Shown piece by piece: positions 17,446 to 24,871 of a DNA stretch of 32,917 bases; position 1 is the stretch's first letter; every line of letters starts with the position of its first letter. The notes under the pieces were generated by a model. It was not told the DNA's origin. It worked only from the letters and a program-made list of their open reading frames with translations, and ran no database searches. The translations under genes were made by a program, and so were the position numbers. The DNA lies in the IMG/VR virus record IMGVR_UViG_3300036828_001637, positions 1 to 32,917 of that record. One strand, 5' to 3'. The stretch is from a virus.

Positions 17446-17490
17446 AGTGTTTTTTTATCCTGTCAGAAAGCGGGCGTTAAAATGGATGAC

Positions 17491-18357
17491 TCAGCAGTCG
17501 GTCAGCGTCACATCCCCGACATCACCGCCGGTGCTCAGCAGGCGACGCGGCTGTGTAATGCTTTCGGTTTTGTCCAGGGTGGTCTGGATCGTGCTGAACT
17601 GCTGCGCAGTTTCATCCCCCTGCGCGGCTACGTTTTGTTTCAGTGTCGCGAGTTCATTTTCCAGCGCCGCGAAGCGGGTTTCGGTCGCTTCCTCGCCGGT
17701 TTGCACACGTTCCGCGATAGATGTCACCGCCTCATGCACGTCGGCGAAACGCACGTCGTCGCTCTGTTGCTGGCGACTGAAAATGGCCTTAACGGAGTCG
17801 GTCAGTTTGGTGAGAAGCGTATCGGGCTGGTCTTCAAATTCCAGCTCGGCGAGTGTCGCCACAGAGAAGAGATCACCCGGCTGGTCTTTCTTGCCGTTCA
17901 GCGGATTGGCGGTAGCACGGCTGCAAAACTCGAGGTATTCGGTACCGAGGCTTGCGGGGTCATCGGTGACGGCCAGCCCGACGAGATAGCTCTTGCCGCT
18001 GTTGGCGAAGTTCGGGCGGATTTCCATTGAGGTGTAAACCTTCTGGCCTTTCGCCACCATGTCGACGAGATTGTCGAGCGGGGCAATTCTGCCAAACAGC
18101 GCCAGCTTACCTTTCAGCGCGGAGTCATCATCGATGACGTCGGCTTTCACCTCAGCAACGTCGCCATAACGCCCGTACTGGCCGTCGGGATTGATGCTGC
18201 GGATATGTTCGAGATTGATGCGGCAACCATAGACGCGCGGATCGAAGGTGTCAGCCATTTCCTGAATATCGGACGCGCCGATGACACGACCGTCGCAGGT
18301 GTCACCCTCGACACCGATGCGGAACCATTTAGAAATTTTGGAGGCTTTTTTTGCCAT
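17491..18357 (-). CDS. O: gpO, capsid scaffold and maturation protease
   Basis: P2 gpO-like scaffold-protease of 288 aa (P2: 284). The N-terminal serine protease has the three catalytic residues at the expected spacing: D22 (GDTCDGR), H51 (INLEHIR) and S110 (VYTSMEI), which are D19/H48/S107 in P2 with a constant +3 offset. The C-terminal third is a coiled-coil scaffold, released by self-cleavage. First gene of the leftward head-lysis operon. Confidence 0.96.
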   Translation of the reverse strand: MAKKASKISKWFRIGVEGDTCDGRVIGASDIQEMADTFDPRVYGCRINLEHIRSINPDGQYGRYGDVAEVKADVIDDDSALKGKLALFGRIAPLDNLVDMVAKGQKVYTSMEIRPNFANSGKSYLVGLAVTDDPASLGTEYLEFCSRATANPLNGKKDQPGDLFSVATLAELEFEDQPDTLLTKLTDSVKAIFSRQQQSDDVRFADVHEAVTSIAERVQTGEEATETRFAALENELATLKQNVAAQGDETAQQFSTIQTTLDKTESITQPRRLLSTGGDVGDVTLTDC

Positions 18358-18392
18358 GAGTCAGGTGTCCTGATGTTGGGTTTTCGGATCAG

Positions 18393-18504
18393 GCTTAGTT
18401 TCCCGACTCATCCCCGCACCGGCTATCCATTGCAGATGGCGTACCCCTGACACAACAGGGCTTTAGCGATTCGCTGCCCCTGTTTCTTTAGCCTTGCCCT
18501 GTAT
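18393..18504. promoter_or_regulatory. Divergent late promoter region PO/PP with shared Ogr box
   Basis: A box CGT-N12-ACA at 18440-18457 (one base off the TGT-N12-ACA dyad) lies between the divergent O and P genes. Centred near 18448, it predicts starts near 18393 for O (36 bases before its ATG) and near 18504 for P (20 bases before its ATG), so one box could serve both. A 7-bp inverted repeat AACAGGG/CCCTGTT (18454-18460 and 18478-18484) overlaps one edge. Confidence 0.55.
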
Positions 18505-18523
18505 CAACCACGGCGAGGCAAAC

Positions 18524-20293
18524 ATGACCATCACCACTGACACCACACTCCTGAGCGACCCACGACGACAGGCGGCGCTGCTGTTCTGGCAGGGCTTTTC
18601 CGTGCCGCAAATCTCGGAGATGTTGCAGACCAAACGCCCCACGGTACAGAGCTGGAAACAGCGCGACCAGTGGGAAGCGACCGCGCCGCTTACACGCGTC
18701 GAAACCACGCTCGAAGCACGGCTTATTCAGCTCTATGCAAAGCCCGAGCTGACAGCACACGATTTCAAGGTTGCCGACTTTCTGGCACGACAAATGGAGC
18801 GTCTTGCGCGGGTTAACCGTTACAGCCAGACCGGCAGCGAGGCGGATTTAAACCCCAACGTCGCCAACCGCAACAAGGGCGAGAAGAAGAAGCAGAAAAA
18901 GAATTTTTTCAGCGATGAGGCTATCGAAAAGCTGGAAGACATTTTCCTCGACCAGTCATTCGACTATCAGCTCGACTGGTACCGTGCCGGACTGGCACAT
19001 CGCATCCGTCACATTCTCAAATCCCGCCAGATTGGCGCGACGTTTTACTTTGCCCGTGAAGCGCTGATGCGGGCACTGAAAACAGGGAATAATCAGATTT
19101 TCCTGTCGGCCAGTAAAACGCAGGCTTACGTATTCCGTGAATACATCATCCAGTTTGCCAAGCTGGCGGAGGTGGAGCTCGCCGGCGACCCGATTGTCAT
19201 CGGCAACAACGGTGCAAAACTGATTTTCCTCGGCACCAACTCCAACACCGCGCAAAGCCATAACGGTGATTTATACGTTGATGAAATTTTCTGGATCCCC
19301 AATTTTCAGCAACTGAAAAAAGTCTCATCCGGTATGTCGTCGCAGGAGCATCTTCGTACAACCTATTTCTCGACGCCCTCGTCGCTGGCGCACGGCGCTT
19401 ACCCGTTCTGGTCAGGGGAACAATTCAACCGGGGTCGGTCAAATGCAGGCGAGCGCGTTGACATCGACATCACACACGCCGCACTGGCAAAGGGTGTTGC
19501 CTGCCCCGACGGCCAGTGGCGGCAAATTGTCACCCTTGAGGACGCCCTCGCCAAAGGCTGTACCCTGTTTAACATCGACACACTGCGCCGCGAAAACAGC
19601 GTCGACGACTTCCGAAATTTGTTTATGTGTGAATTTGTCGACGACAAAGCGTCAGTATTCCCGTTCGAGGAATTGCAGCGCTGCATGGTCGACAGCCTGG
19701 AGAAATGGGAAGACGTCGCGCCGTTCGCCGACCGGCCATTCGGTCACCGTCCGGTATGGGTCGGCTATGACCCGTCATTACGCGGCGACAGTGCCGGGTG
19801 CGTGGTCATTGCGCCACCAGTGGTCGCCGGGGGCAAATTCCGCATCCTTGAGCGTCACCAGTGGAAAGGCATGGACTTCGCACAGCAGGCCGAATCCATT
19901 CGGGAGCTGACGCTGAAATACACCGTCGAATACATCGGCATTGATGCGACCGGGCTCGGTCAGGGGGTCTTCCAGCTCGTGCGCTCGTTCTATCCGGCCG
20001 CACGTGAAATACGCTACACGCCGGAAATGAAAACCGCGATGGTGCTCAAAGCTAAAGACACTATTATGCGTGGTTGTCTGGAGTACGACGTCGGCGCAAC
20101 CGACCTCACGCAGTCGTTTATGTCTATCCGTAAAACCATGACCAACAGCGGGCGCAGCGCCACTTATGAGGCCAGCCGCACCGAGGAAGCAAGTCATGCC
20201 GATCTGGCATGGGCAACCATGCACGTCTTAATTAACGAGCCACTGACCGCCGCCAGCGGCCAGCCGTCATCCTCAATCATGGAATGGAACTGA
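18524..20293 (+). CDS. P: gpP, large terminase subunit (ATPase)
   Basis: P2 gpP-like DNA-packaging ATPase, 589 aa (P2: 590). An N-terminal HTH (residues about 20-47, LFWQGFSVPQISEMLQ) is followed by the ATPase core with a Walker A-like KSRQIGATF (about 166-174) and Walker B DLYVDEIFW (D253-E254). The C-terminal RNase-H-like domain includes GYDPSLRGDSAG (D416, D422) and IGIDATGLG. The frame is open from a TTG at 18494, but the ATG at 18524 has GCGAGG upstream and matches the P2 start MTITTDTTLL. It works with gpM and the portal gpQ. Confidence 0.97.
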   Translation: MTITTDTTLLSDPRRQAALLFWQGFSVPQISEMLQTKRPTVQSWKQRDQWEATAPLTRVETTLEARLIQLYAKPELTAHDFKVADFLARQMERLARVNRYSQTGSEADLNPNVANRNKGEKKKQKKNFFSDEAIEKLEDIFLDQSFDYQLDWYRAGLAHRIRHILKSRQIGATFYFAREALMRALKTGNNQIFLSASKTQAYVFREYIIQFAKLAEVELAGDPIVIGNNGAKLIFLGTNSNTAQSHNGDLYVDEIFWIPNFQQLKKVSSGMSSQEHLRTTYFSTPSSLAHGAYPFWSGEQFNRGRSNAGERVDIDITHAALAKGVACPDGQWRQIVTLEDALAKGCTLFNIDTLRRENSVDDFRNLFMCEFVDDKASVFPFEELQRCMVDSLEKWEDVAPFADRPFGHRPVWVGYDPSLRGDSAGCVVIAPPVVAGGKFRILERHQWKGMDFAQQAESIRELTLKYTVEYIGIDATGLGQGVFQLVRSFYPAAREIRYTPEMKTAMVLKAKDTIMRGCLEYDVGATDLTQSFMSIRKTMTNSGRSATYEASRTEEASHADLAWATMHVLINEPLTAASGQPSSSIMEWN

Positions 20294-21330
20294 TGAGCAA
20301 ACGCAGCAATCACAAGAAAAACCCGTACATCGCGAAACCACCGCATACCGTAGCACCCGCTCAGAGCATGGAAGCGTTCACCTTTGGCGAACCGACGGCA
20401 GTGCTCGACCGCCGCGATATTCTGGATTACGTGGAATGTGTCGATAACGGTCAGTGGTACGAGCCGCCGGTGAGTTTTTCGGGGCTGGCGAAAAGTATGC
20501 GCGCAGCCGTGCACCACAGCTCACCGATTTACGTGAAGCGAAATATTTTGGCCTCCACATACATTCCGCACCCGCTACTGTCACAGCAGGACTTCAGCCG
20601 GTTTGTGCTCGATTTTCTGGTCTTCGGTAACGCGTTTATTGAGAAGCGTGTCAGCCTGTCAGGCAAGCCGCTCAAACTGGAGACCTCTCCGGCAAAATAC
20701 ACCCGACGCGGGGTGGAAGATGACACCTACTGGTACATACAATCCGACTCGCAGCCGCATCAGTTCGCACCGGGATCGGTGTTCCATCTGCTTGAGCCAG
20801 ACATCAACCAGGAGGTCTACGGTCTGCCGGAGTACCTGAGCGCACTCAATTCCGCTTGGCTGAACGAATCCGCGACACTGTTTCGCCGCAAGTATTATCA
20901 GAACGGGGCGCACGCCGGGTACATCATGTACGTCACCGACGCCGCACAAAGCAGCACCGACGTCGAAGCGCTGCGCAAGGCAATGCGTGACTCGAAAGGG
21001 CTCGGCAATTTTAAGAACCTGTTTTTCTACGCGCCGAACGGCAAAGCCGATGGTATTAAGATCGTGCCACTTAGCGAAGTTGCGACGAAGGATGATTTCT
21101 TCAATATCAAAAAAGTCAGCGCCGCCGATATGCTCGATGCACACCGCATCCCGTTCCAGTTGATGGGCGGCAAACCGGAGAATGTCGGCTCACTGGGTGA
21201 TGTTGAGAAAGTGGCAAAGGTCTTTGTGCGTAATGAACTAACACCTTTGCAAGGGCGATTTAAAGAGATGAATAACTGGATCGGTGAAGATGTTATTCGT
21301 TTTGATAAATACACATTTGATACTGAATAG
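20293..21330 (+). CDS. Q: gpQ, portal protein
   Basis: P2 gpQ-like portal protein of 345 aa (P2: 344), the ring at the packaging vertex. Conserved segments: SFSGLAKSMRAAVHHSSPI, FGNAFIEKR, YGLPEYLSALNSAWLNESATLFRRKYY, RIPFQLMGGKPENVGSLGDVEK. The ATG at 20293 overlaps the P stop as TGATG; another in-frame ATG nine bases earlier is less likely. Last gene of the rightward late operon. DNA composition changes abruptly to AT-rich right after its stop. Confidence 0.96.
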   Translation: MSKRSNHKKNPYIAKPPHTVAPAQSMEAFTFGEPTAVLDRRDILDYVECVDNGQWYEPPVSFSGLAKSMRAAVHHSSPIYVKRNILASTYIPHPLLSQQDFSRFVLDFLVFGNAFIEKRVSLSGKPLKLETSPAKYTRRGVEDDTYWYIQSDSQPHQFAPGSVFHLLEPDINQEVYGLPEYLSALNSAWLNESATLFRRKYYQNGAHAGYIMYVTDAAQSSTDVEALRKAMRDSKGLGNFKNLFFYAPNGKADGIKIVPLSEVATKDDFFNIKKVSAADMLDAHRIPFQLMGGKPENVGSLGDVEKVAKVFVRNELTPLQGRFKEMNNWIGEDVIRFDKYTFDTE

Positions 21331-21350
21331 TTTTTAATATTCATAGCACG

Positions 21351-21399
21351 GCGCTGTTATTGACCATTCTGACGATGGAAATTGCAGCGCTCATTTTTT
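21351..21399 (+). terminator. Candidate terminator after Q
   Basis: Inverted repeat GCGCTG (21351-21356) and CAGCGC (21385-21390) with an inner CCAT/ATGG pair, followed by TCA and a run of six Ts. It lies 20 bases after the Q stop and would shield the convergent cargo gene. Confidence 0.45.
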
Positions 21400-22066
21400 A
21401 ATGGTTGCTTTTTATGGCCTGGACCGTATAGCCAAAAGGATACCATGCTGAGTTATCGCTTGCGAAGACTGTCGGGGTTTCATAAATTTTACTGCCATCA
21501 GGAAACTCAGATAGATAGGTATACTGAAGAACATACCCGCGAGGATTATATATCTTCGAGGATTGAGTACCAAACTGAGTGCTTTTAATAGCTTTTCCGA
21601 AAGGGACTCTTACGTTATTTGATAAAGCCGTAAACTGATCTTTATTATACATCGCCTTAAACTCTGGGTGCATACTTTCATAGAGCTCTGCAAATTGCCC
21701 ATTGTTAACCTCACTAAGCATTTTTTCTGCAACCTTTTGTGCATCAGCACTGCTGGGTGGTAGGGGGAATGGGGCGAAAGGATCATCGGATACAAGACCT
21801 GCTGGATTGAAAAAATAGACCACTACGAAGAACCCGGCTGCTCCCGCAGCTTTAATGGTTTTGTTTACGCTGACTTCCAACGCACCAGGCAACATAGCCC
21901 CAAATCCGCCTGCAATCATAGCAAGAACTAATCCGAACACCCGCCATTGCTTTCCTGTTGGATTCGGTATTGCAACGACAAGTATCAACATTATGATTAC
22001 AAAGAAAACTGCGAAAGAAAATAGCAATGTTTTTTCAATGGAAAGCTTTGAAGTTTTTTCAACCAT
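21398..22066 (-). CDS. Membrane protein with DUF4019-like C-terminal domain
   Basis: Cargo gene of 222 aa, low in GC. Three hydrophobic segments in the first 90 residues (about 10-34, 41-66, 70-91) are followed by a Pro-rich linker and a soluble domain (about 107-218). The order of that domain, AQKVAEKMLSEVNNGQFAEL...PFGKAIKSTQFG...YVLQYTYLSEFPDG...YPFGYTVQ, resembles DUF4019-type domains. That is judged by eye and uncertain. The start ATG at 22066 has GAGG six bases upstream. It lies between Q and cos, transcribed toward Q and away from the peptidase gene next to it. Function unknown. Confidence 0.6.
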   Translation of the reverse strand: MVEKTSKLSIEKTLLFSFAVFFVIIMLILVVAIPNPTGKQWRVFGLVLAMIAGGFGAMLPGALEVSVNKTIKAAGAAGFFVVVYFFNPAGLVSDDPFAPFPLPPSSADAQKVAEKMLSEVNNGQFAELYESMHPEFKAMYNKDQFTALSNNVRVPFGKAIKSTQFGTQSSKIYNPRGYVLQYTYLSEFPDGSKIYETPTVFASDNSAWYPFGYTVQAIKSNH

Positions 22067-22301
22067 AACTAACCTCAATCACAGAGTTACGATGGGTAGA
22101 GAAAAAATATATTGTTTAAATGGTTTATAGCATAACCTTACAAAAGCGGCTATCAACATAAGCATGATTATTAGCCAATGCATATTAGTCATAATGTTGT
22201 AATCAAAGACTTTTATATCACCCATATTTACTACACCAATCAGTTTTATTCGAGTAATAATGCTAAAAGAAGGTGTATGGCGACTCTTTAGCAGTGCTTA
22301 A

Positions 22302-22330
22302 TTGATGTATGCAATGTTTAATAATACTTT
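22302..22330 (+). promoter_or_regulatory. Candidate sigma70 promoter of the cysteine peptidase gene
   Basis: TTGATG (22302-22307), 17-base spacer, TACTTT (22325-22330), ending 26 bases before the ATG at 22357. The 290-base gap between the two divergent cargo genes is otherwise AT-rich and shows no other gene. Confidence 0.4.
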
Positions 22331-22356
22331 ATTATCTCATTTTTGACGAGGTTATC

Positions 22357-22986
22357 ATGAATAGGCGTAGTTTTTTAAGCATGTTATTGTGTTTTACTGC
22401 CATGCAGTCTGCTAAATCAGCTGTGATGCCTCTTGGTCCTATGACTCCTCAGGGACAGCCGATGAGAGCTTATGTAGCACATCCAACACGTGTTACTCAA
22501 AGTTGCCCATATTGGTGCTGGGCGGCATCGATTGCAATGATCTTTGAAGCTCATGGATATCACATCGATCAAACCGAAATTGTTAAGAGAAGTTTTAATT
22601 CAAATATTGCCATTTGCACTACAGGTAACACAAATGCCATGGGAAATAATTTAAGCCAACCATGGGTGGACTCTCAGGGGGTAAGCTTTCAGTCTCAAGT
22701 AGTAGCAGCATATGATATTTTCAATAATATTATCGCAATGAATAATATTATTTTAATTAATGAGTTAGCCAGTGATAGGCCTCTTTTATATGCCAATCGA
22801 AGCCATGCTATGGTTGTCGTTTCTGTCGATTATTATATGACGCCAATGGGGCCAGATGTAAGGGCGGTTGGTGTTCTTGACCCTTGGCCTGCTAGCCCAG
22901 GATATCACCTGCTGAATCCTCAAGAAATGGTTCCTGCGCATATGGGAGGGGATATGACTTTCCTTGCTGCGGTGCAGACGACATAA
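22357..22986 (+). CDS. Exported papain-like cysteine peptidase (cargo gene)
   Basis: Protein of 209 aa with an N-terminal export signal and a C39/papain-like fold. The signal NRRSFLSMLLC has a twin-arginine-like RR-x-F-L, then a short hydrophobic stretch and a likely cleavage site after SAKSA (residue 22). Candidate catalytic residues are C54 (CPYWCWAAS, the usual C-W-A-A context), H150 (SHAMVVVSVDY) and D175 (LDPWP). The ATG at 22357 has GAGG upstream; an earlier in-frame ATG at 22309 would spoil the signal peptide. The gene is AT-rich and lies between Q and cos, outside the late operons. The domain is likely right, but substrate and role (periplasmic protease, toxin or lysogenic conversion) are unknown. 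Confidence 0.75.
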   Translation: MNRRSFLSMLLCFTAMQSAKSAVMPLGPMTPQGQPMRAYVAHPTRVTQSCPYWCWAASIAMIFEAHGYHIDQTEIVKRSFNSNIAICTTGNTNAMGNNLSQPWVDSQGVSFQSQVVAAYDIFNNIIAMNNIILINELASDRPLLYANRSHAMVVVSVDYYMTPMGPDVRAVGVLDPWPASPGYHLLNPQEMVPAHMGGDMTFLAAVQTT

Positions 22987-23046
22987 AGTGTTTGATGGTG
23001 GGGCTGCCTCAAAATTGGGATACCTGTTACGGTAATCCAGCGCGCA

Positions 23047-23065
23047 ATGCTTTCCCCGCCACGCC
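23047..23065 (-). other. cos site (P2-type cohesive end)
   Basis: On the minus strand the sequence GGCGTGGCGGGGAAAGCAT matches, as I recall it, the 19-base P2 cohesive end (GGCGAGGCGGGGAAAGCAC), and the next bases (TGCGCGCTG) continue the match into the P2 left end. It lies at the P2 location, with Q on one side and the A side on the other, and the orientation is correct: the phage left end runs toward Q. The flanks (about 22987-23193) hold no credible gene and are probably packaging signals. Confidence 0.85.
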
Positions 23066-23193
23066 TGCCCGCTTTATGGGGCGCTTTTAATGCAGTTGCA
23101 CGACCACCGACAGACCGCACCAACACTGGCGGTAGCGCGAGGGGGAAAACTACAAACACGCGTGCAAACTCATGCACCTAATGCATGCATAAG

Positions 23194-24012
23194 TTAATTA
23201 GACTCAAGCTGAATCTTATAATTTGTGAAATCAGCTTTTGCTGTCATTATTTCAATGCCATTTTTTTTGGCGAAATTTTCAATAAAAATTCGCATATCCC
23301 CACCTAGACGCTCTCCGATAATGATGGCATCAATGCAACACGCTTGCAGAGGAACCGCAATACCAGGCTGATGTTCGTAAATATTATCACCTTCGAGATA
23401 ATGCAGACTTCTGACCTCCTCCTCACCAGCCCAGTCAGCGTGCTTAACTAGCGCAAAATCACTAGTCATTGATATCGGTTCTTCACGGGTTATTTCAAGA
23501 AGGTGCTTATAAATATTAATCTTCGGTGCTTCAGGGGTATAAGCTACATCAAGAAGGTCAATATCTGATGCTTTCAACTTTACTTTGTTATACGCAAAGC
23601 ATATCCCTTTCATTCCATTACCATAGTATCCCCACATCAATCTACTATCGTATTTTTTGGTAAAACTCGCAACACCAACATTCTTTTGAAACTCCACAAG
23701 CAAACCACTAGCAAACTTCTCACCCCATACCTCATCGATGCGCTGATAAATCTCGTCAAGCTCGCCTCTATATAACAACCCCCTCAATCTATCTCCACCA
23801 CCTACAATTCTATCCATACGCTCTATTAACGTTAAAATATCAGGCTGTTCAAATTTTTTAAGCGCCTCGACATCAAGCTTATAAAACATATCAAAAGGAT
23901 CATTGAGAAAGCTATTTTTTGAATGCCAAATAGTATTATTAACAAGCTCATTTATTGTATTGATGTTATCCCCTCTGAATCTGAACAAATGAGTTGCACT
24001 TGATAAAATCAT
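23194..24012 (-). CDS. DUF2971-like protein, candidate defence gene
   Basis: Cargo protein of 272 aa. The N-terminal segment HLFRFRG...NNTIWHSKNSFLNDPFDMFYKLD (about residues 7-45) matches the DUF2971 signature (RFR, then NDPFD/E). Later, about residues 135-160, are SRLMWGYYGNGMKGICFAYNK, also typical of the family. The start ATG at 24012 has AAGGGA upstream and seven earlier codons are unlikely. It is AT-rich, and sits beside cos where P2 carries old/tin-type exclusion genes. No enzymatic function can be assigned from the sequence. Confidence 0.7.
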   Translation of the reverse strand: MILSSATHLFRFRGDNINTINELVNNTIWHSKNSFLNDPFDMFYKLDVEALKKFEQPDILTLIERMDRIVGGGDRLRGLLYRGELDEIYQRIDEVWGEKFASGLLVEFQKNVGVASFTKKYDSRLMWGYYGNGMKGICFAYNKVKLKASDIDLLDVAYTPEAPKINIYKHLLEITREEPISMTSDFALVKHADWAGEEEVRSLHYLEGDNIYEHQPGIAVPLQACCIDAIIIGERLGGDMRIFIENFAKKNGIEIMTAKADFTNYKIQLESN

Positions 24013-24119
24013 TATGGTTCCCTTTGTAATCAATCAAAAAAGAAAGACTCTAACGCCTCGCCCGCTCGTTGTTCAACCCCGCCAGTACCGAAAACAAGTT
24101 TCAACACTGGCAGCGTTTC

Positions 24120-24365
24120 TTATGGTCGACGTGGTGGCGGGACTATTGGCCCCCGTGCCGATGGATATTGGGCTTCTTTGGAATTATTGATTCCGTCCAT
24201 CCTGCTGTAATTATCCCTGACGATTTCGGCGCACCCAACAAGCTCGGCAGGCGTCAGATTCTCATTGACCATAATTTGTTGCAGTCACTGAACAATAGCC
24301 ATCAGCCGGAGACTCTTACGCGAGTGCAACGGCGGCACCGGGCGCATAGCTGGTAGTATGTGCAT
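24120..24365 (-). pseudogene. Decayed small gene with in-frame TGA
   Basis: A minus-strand frame of 81 codons starting at the ATG that overlaps the stop of the next upstream remnant (TGATG). It reads MHILPAMRPVPP... and is interrupted by TGA at codon 27 (24287-24285), then stays open through LTPAELVGCAEIV...PPPRRP to TAA at 24122. The coupling and composition suggest a former small phage gene from the A-to-cos end of the genome. Not recognised. An internal ATG after the TGA could still allow a short product. Confidence 0.45.
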
Positions 24366-24541
24366 CAGTCATCACCCCACGCGTCATGCCATGCATCCGC
24401 CACACTGCGACCAGACTCATAATCTTCGCGCCATGCTTCAACATCTGAAGCGCTACTGCCGCGCAGTTCTGCATAATCCATCAATTGCTCATGCTAATCA
24501 TCAAAGCTTGCAGTTCGATTTGTGGAAGCAAAATCAGCCAT
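24365..24541 (-). pseudogene. Decayed small gene with in-frame TAG
   Basis: A minus-strand frame of 58 codons: MADFASTNRTASFDD, TAG at codon 16 (24496-24494), then HEQLMDYAELRGSS...WREDYESGRSVADAWHDAWGDD, ending TGA at 24365. The acidic, Trp-rich tail looks like real coding sequence, and the frame is intact apart from the stop. It starts 12 bases after the remnant gene A stop. It is probably an old early-operon gene left when the cargo site was reloaded. An internal ATG at codon 20 might still be used. Confidence 0.5.
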
Positions 24542-24552
24542 TTCAATCACCT

Positions 24553-24755
24553 TTACATACTTGTAGAGAATCCCAGCCATTCATCAGCGACCGGATAAGA
24601 GAATTTTTGTCCGTCAAATGTCACCGTAGCGCCACGCGCCAGCGCATGAAGCTCCCAGCGCTGCGGCGTGATGCCCTGCTGCGACAGCTCGAAGCGAATG
24701 TGCGGAATTTGCGCCCGTTCGGATTTTGTCATTCGCCCCGATGACGCTATCTGAT
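24553..24755 (-). pseudogene. Remnant of a second gene A 3' end
   Basis: Frame read on the minus strand: RMTKSERAQIPHIRFEL, then SQQGITPQRWELHALARG, then VTFDGQKFSYPVADEWLGFSTSM and stop at 24555-24553. It is the C-terminus of a P2-type gpA. It lines up without gaps with the 3' end of the intact A gene (24576-24755 against 27031-27210), with about 155 of 180 bases identical by eye. Its tail (DEWLGFST) resembles the P2 gpA ending (DEWPGFST) better than the intact gene here does (DEWPVF). The other 680 codons are missing. Confidence 0.85.
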
Positions 24756-24766
24756 GCTACTTACTT

Positions 24767-24809
24767 GCAGGTGAAACAACTATGAGATCACCTAGTTAAT
24801 CTCACCTGC
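24767..24809. repeat. Inverted repeat at the cargo/remnant boundary
   Basis: Arms GCAGGTGA (24767-24774) and TCACCTGC (24802-24809), loop of 27 bases. It lies 12 bases from the end of homology with gene A and 62 bases downstream of the 617-aa gene stop, so it could be that gene's transcription terminator (no T-run seen) or a junction structure. The surrounding 24756-24871 shows nothing else. Confidence 0.4.
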
Positions 24810-24871
24810 TGCCGAGTATCTGCTCTGTGTAAACAGATGCAAATTCATTCAATCTTGTGTTAGTGTCTGAT

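Noticed and set aside
16768-18030. Long plus-strand open frame of 420 codons opposite N and O
   Set aside because: It is fully antisense to the capsid and scaffold genes, which have strong family matches. The protein has no recognised pattern.
22920-23177. Minus-strand open frame across cos
   Set aside because: It overlaps the peptidase 3' end and the cos sequence, has no ribosome-binding site that I can see, and its residues look like a shadow of non-coding packaging DNA.
24069-24356. Plus-strand frame of 95 codons in the decayed region
   Set aside because: It lies opposite a broken minus-strand gene (24120-24365), has no clear RBS and no recognised motif.
24358-24744. Plus-strand frame of 128 codons opposite the remnants
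   Set aside because: It is the antisense of the gene A remnant and the decayed small gene; its composition reflects those.
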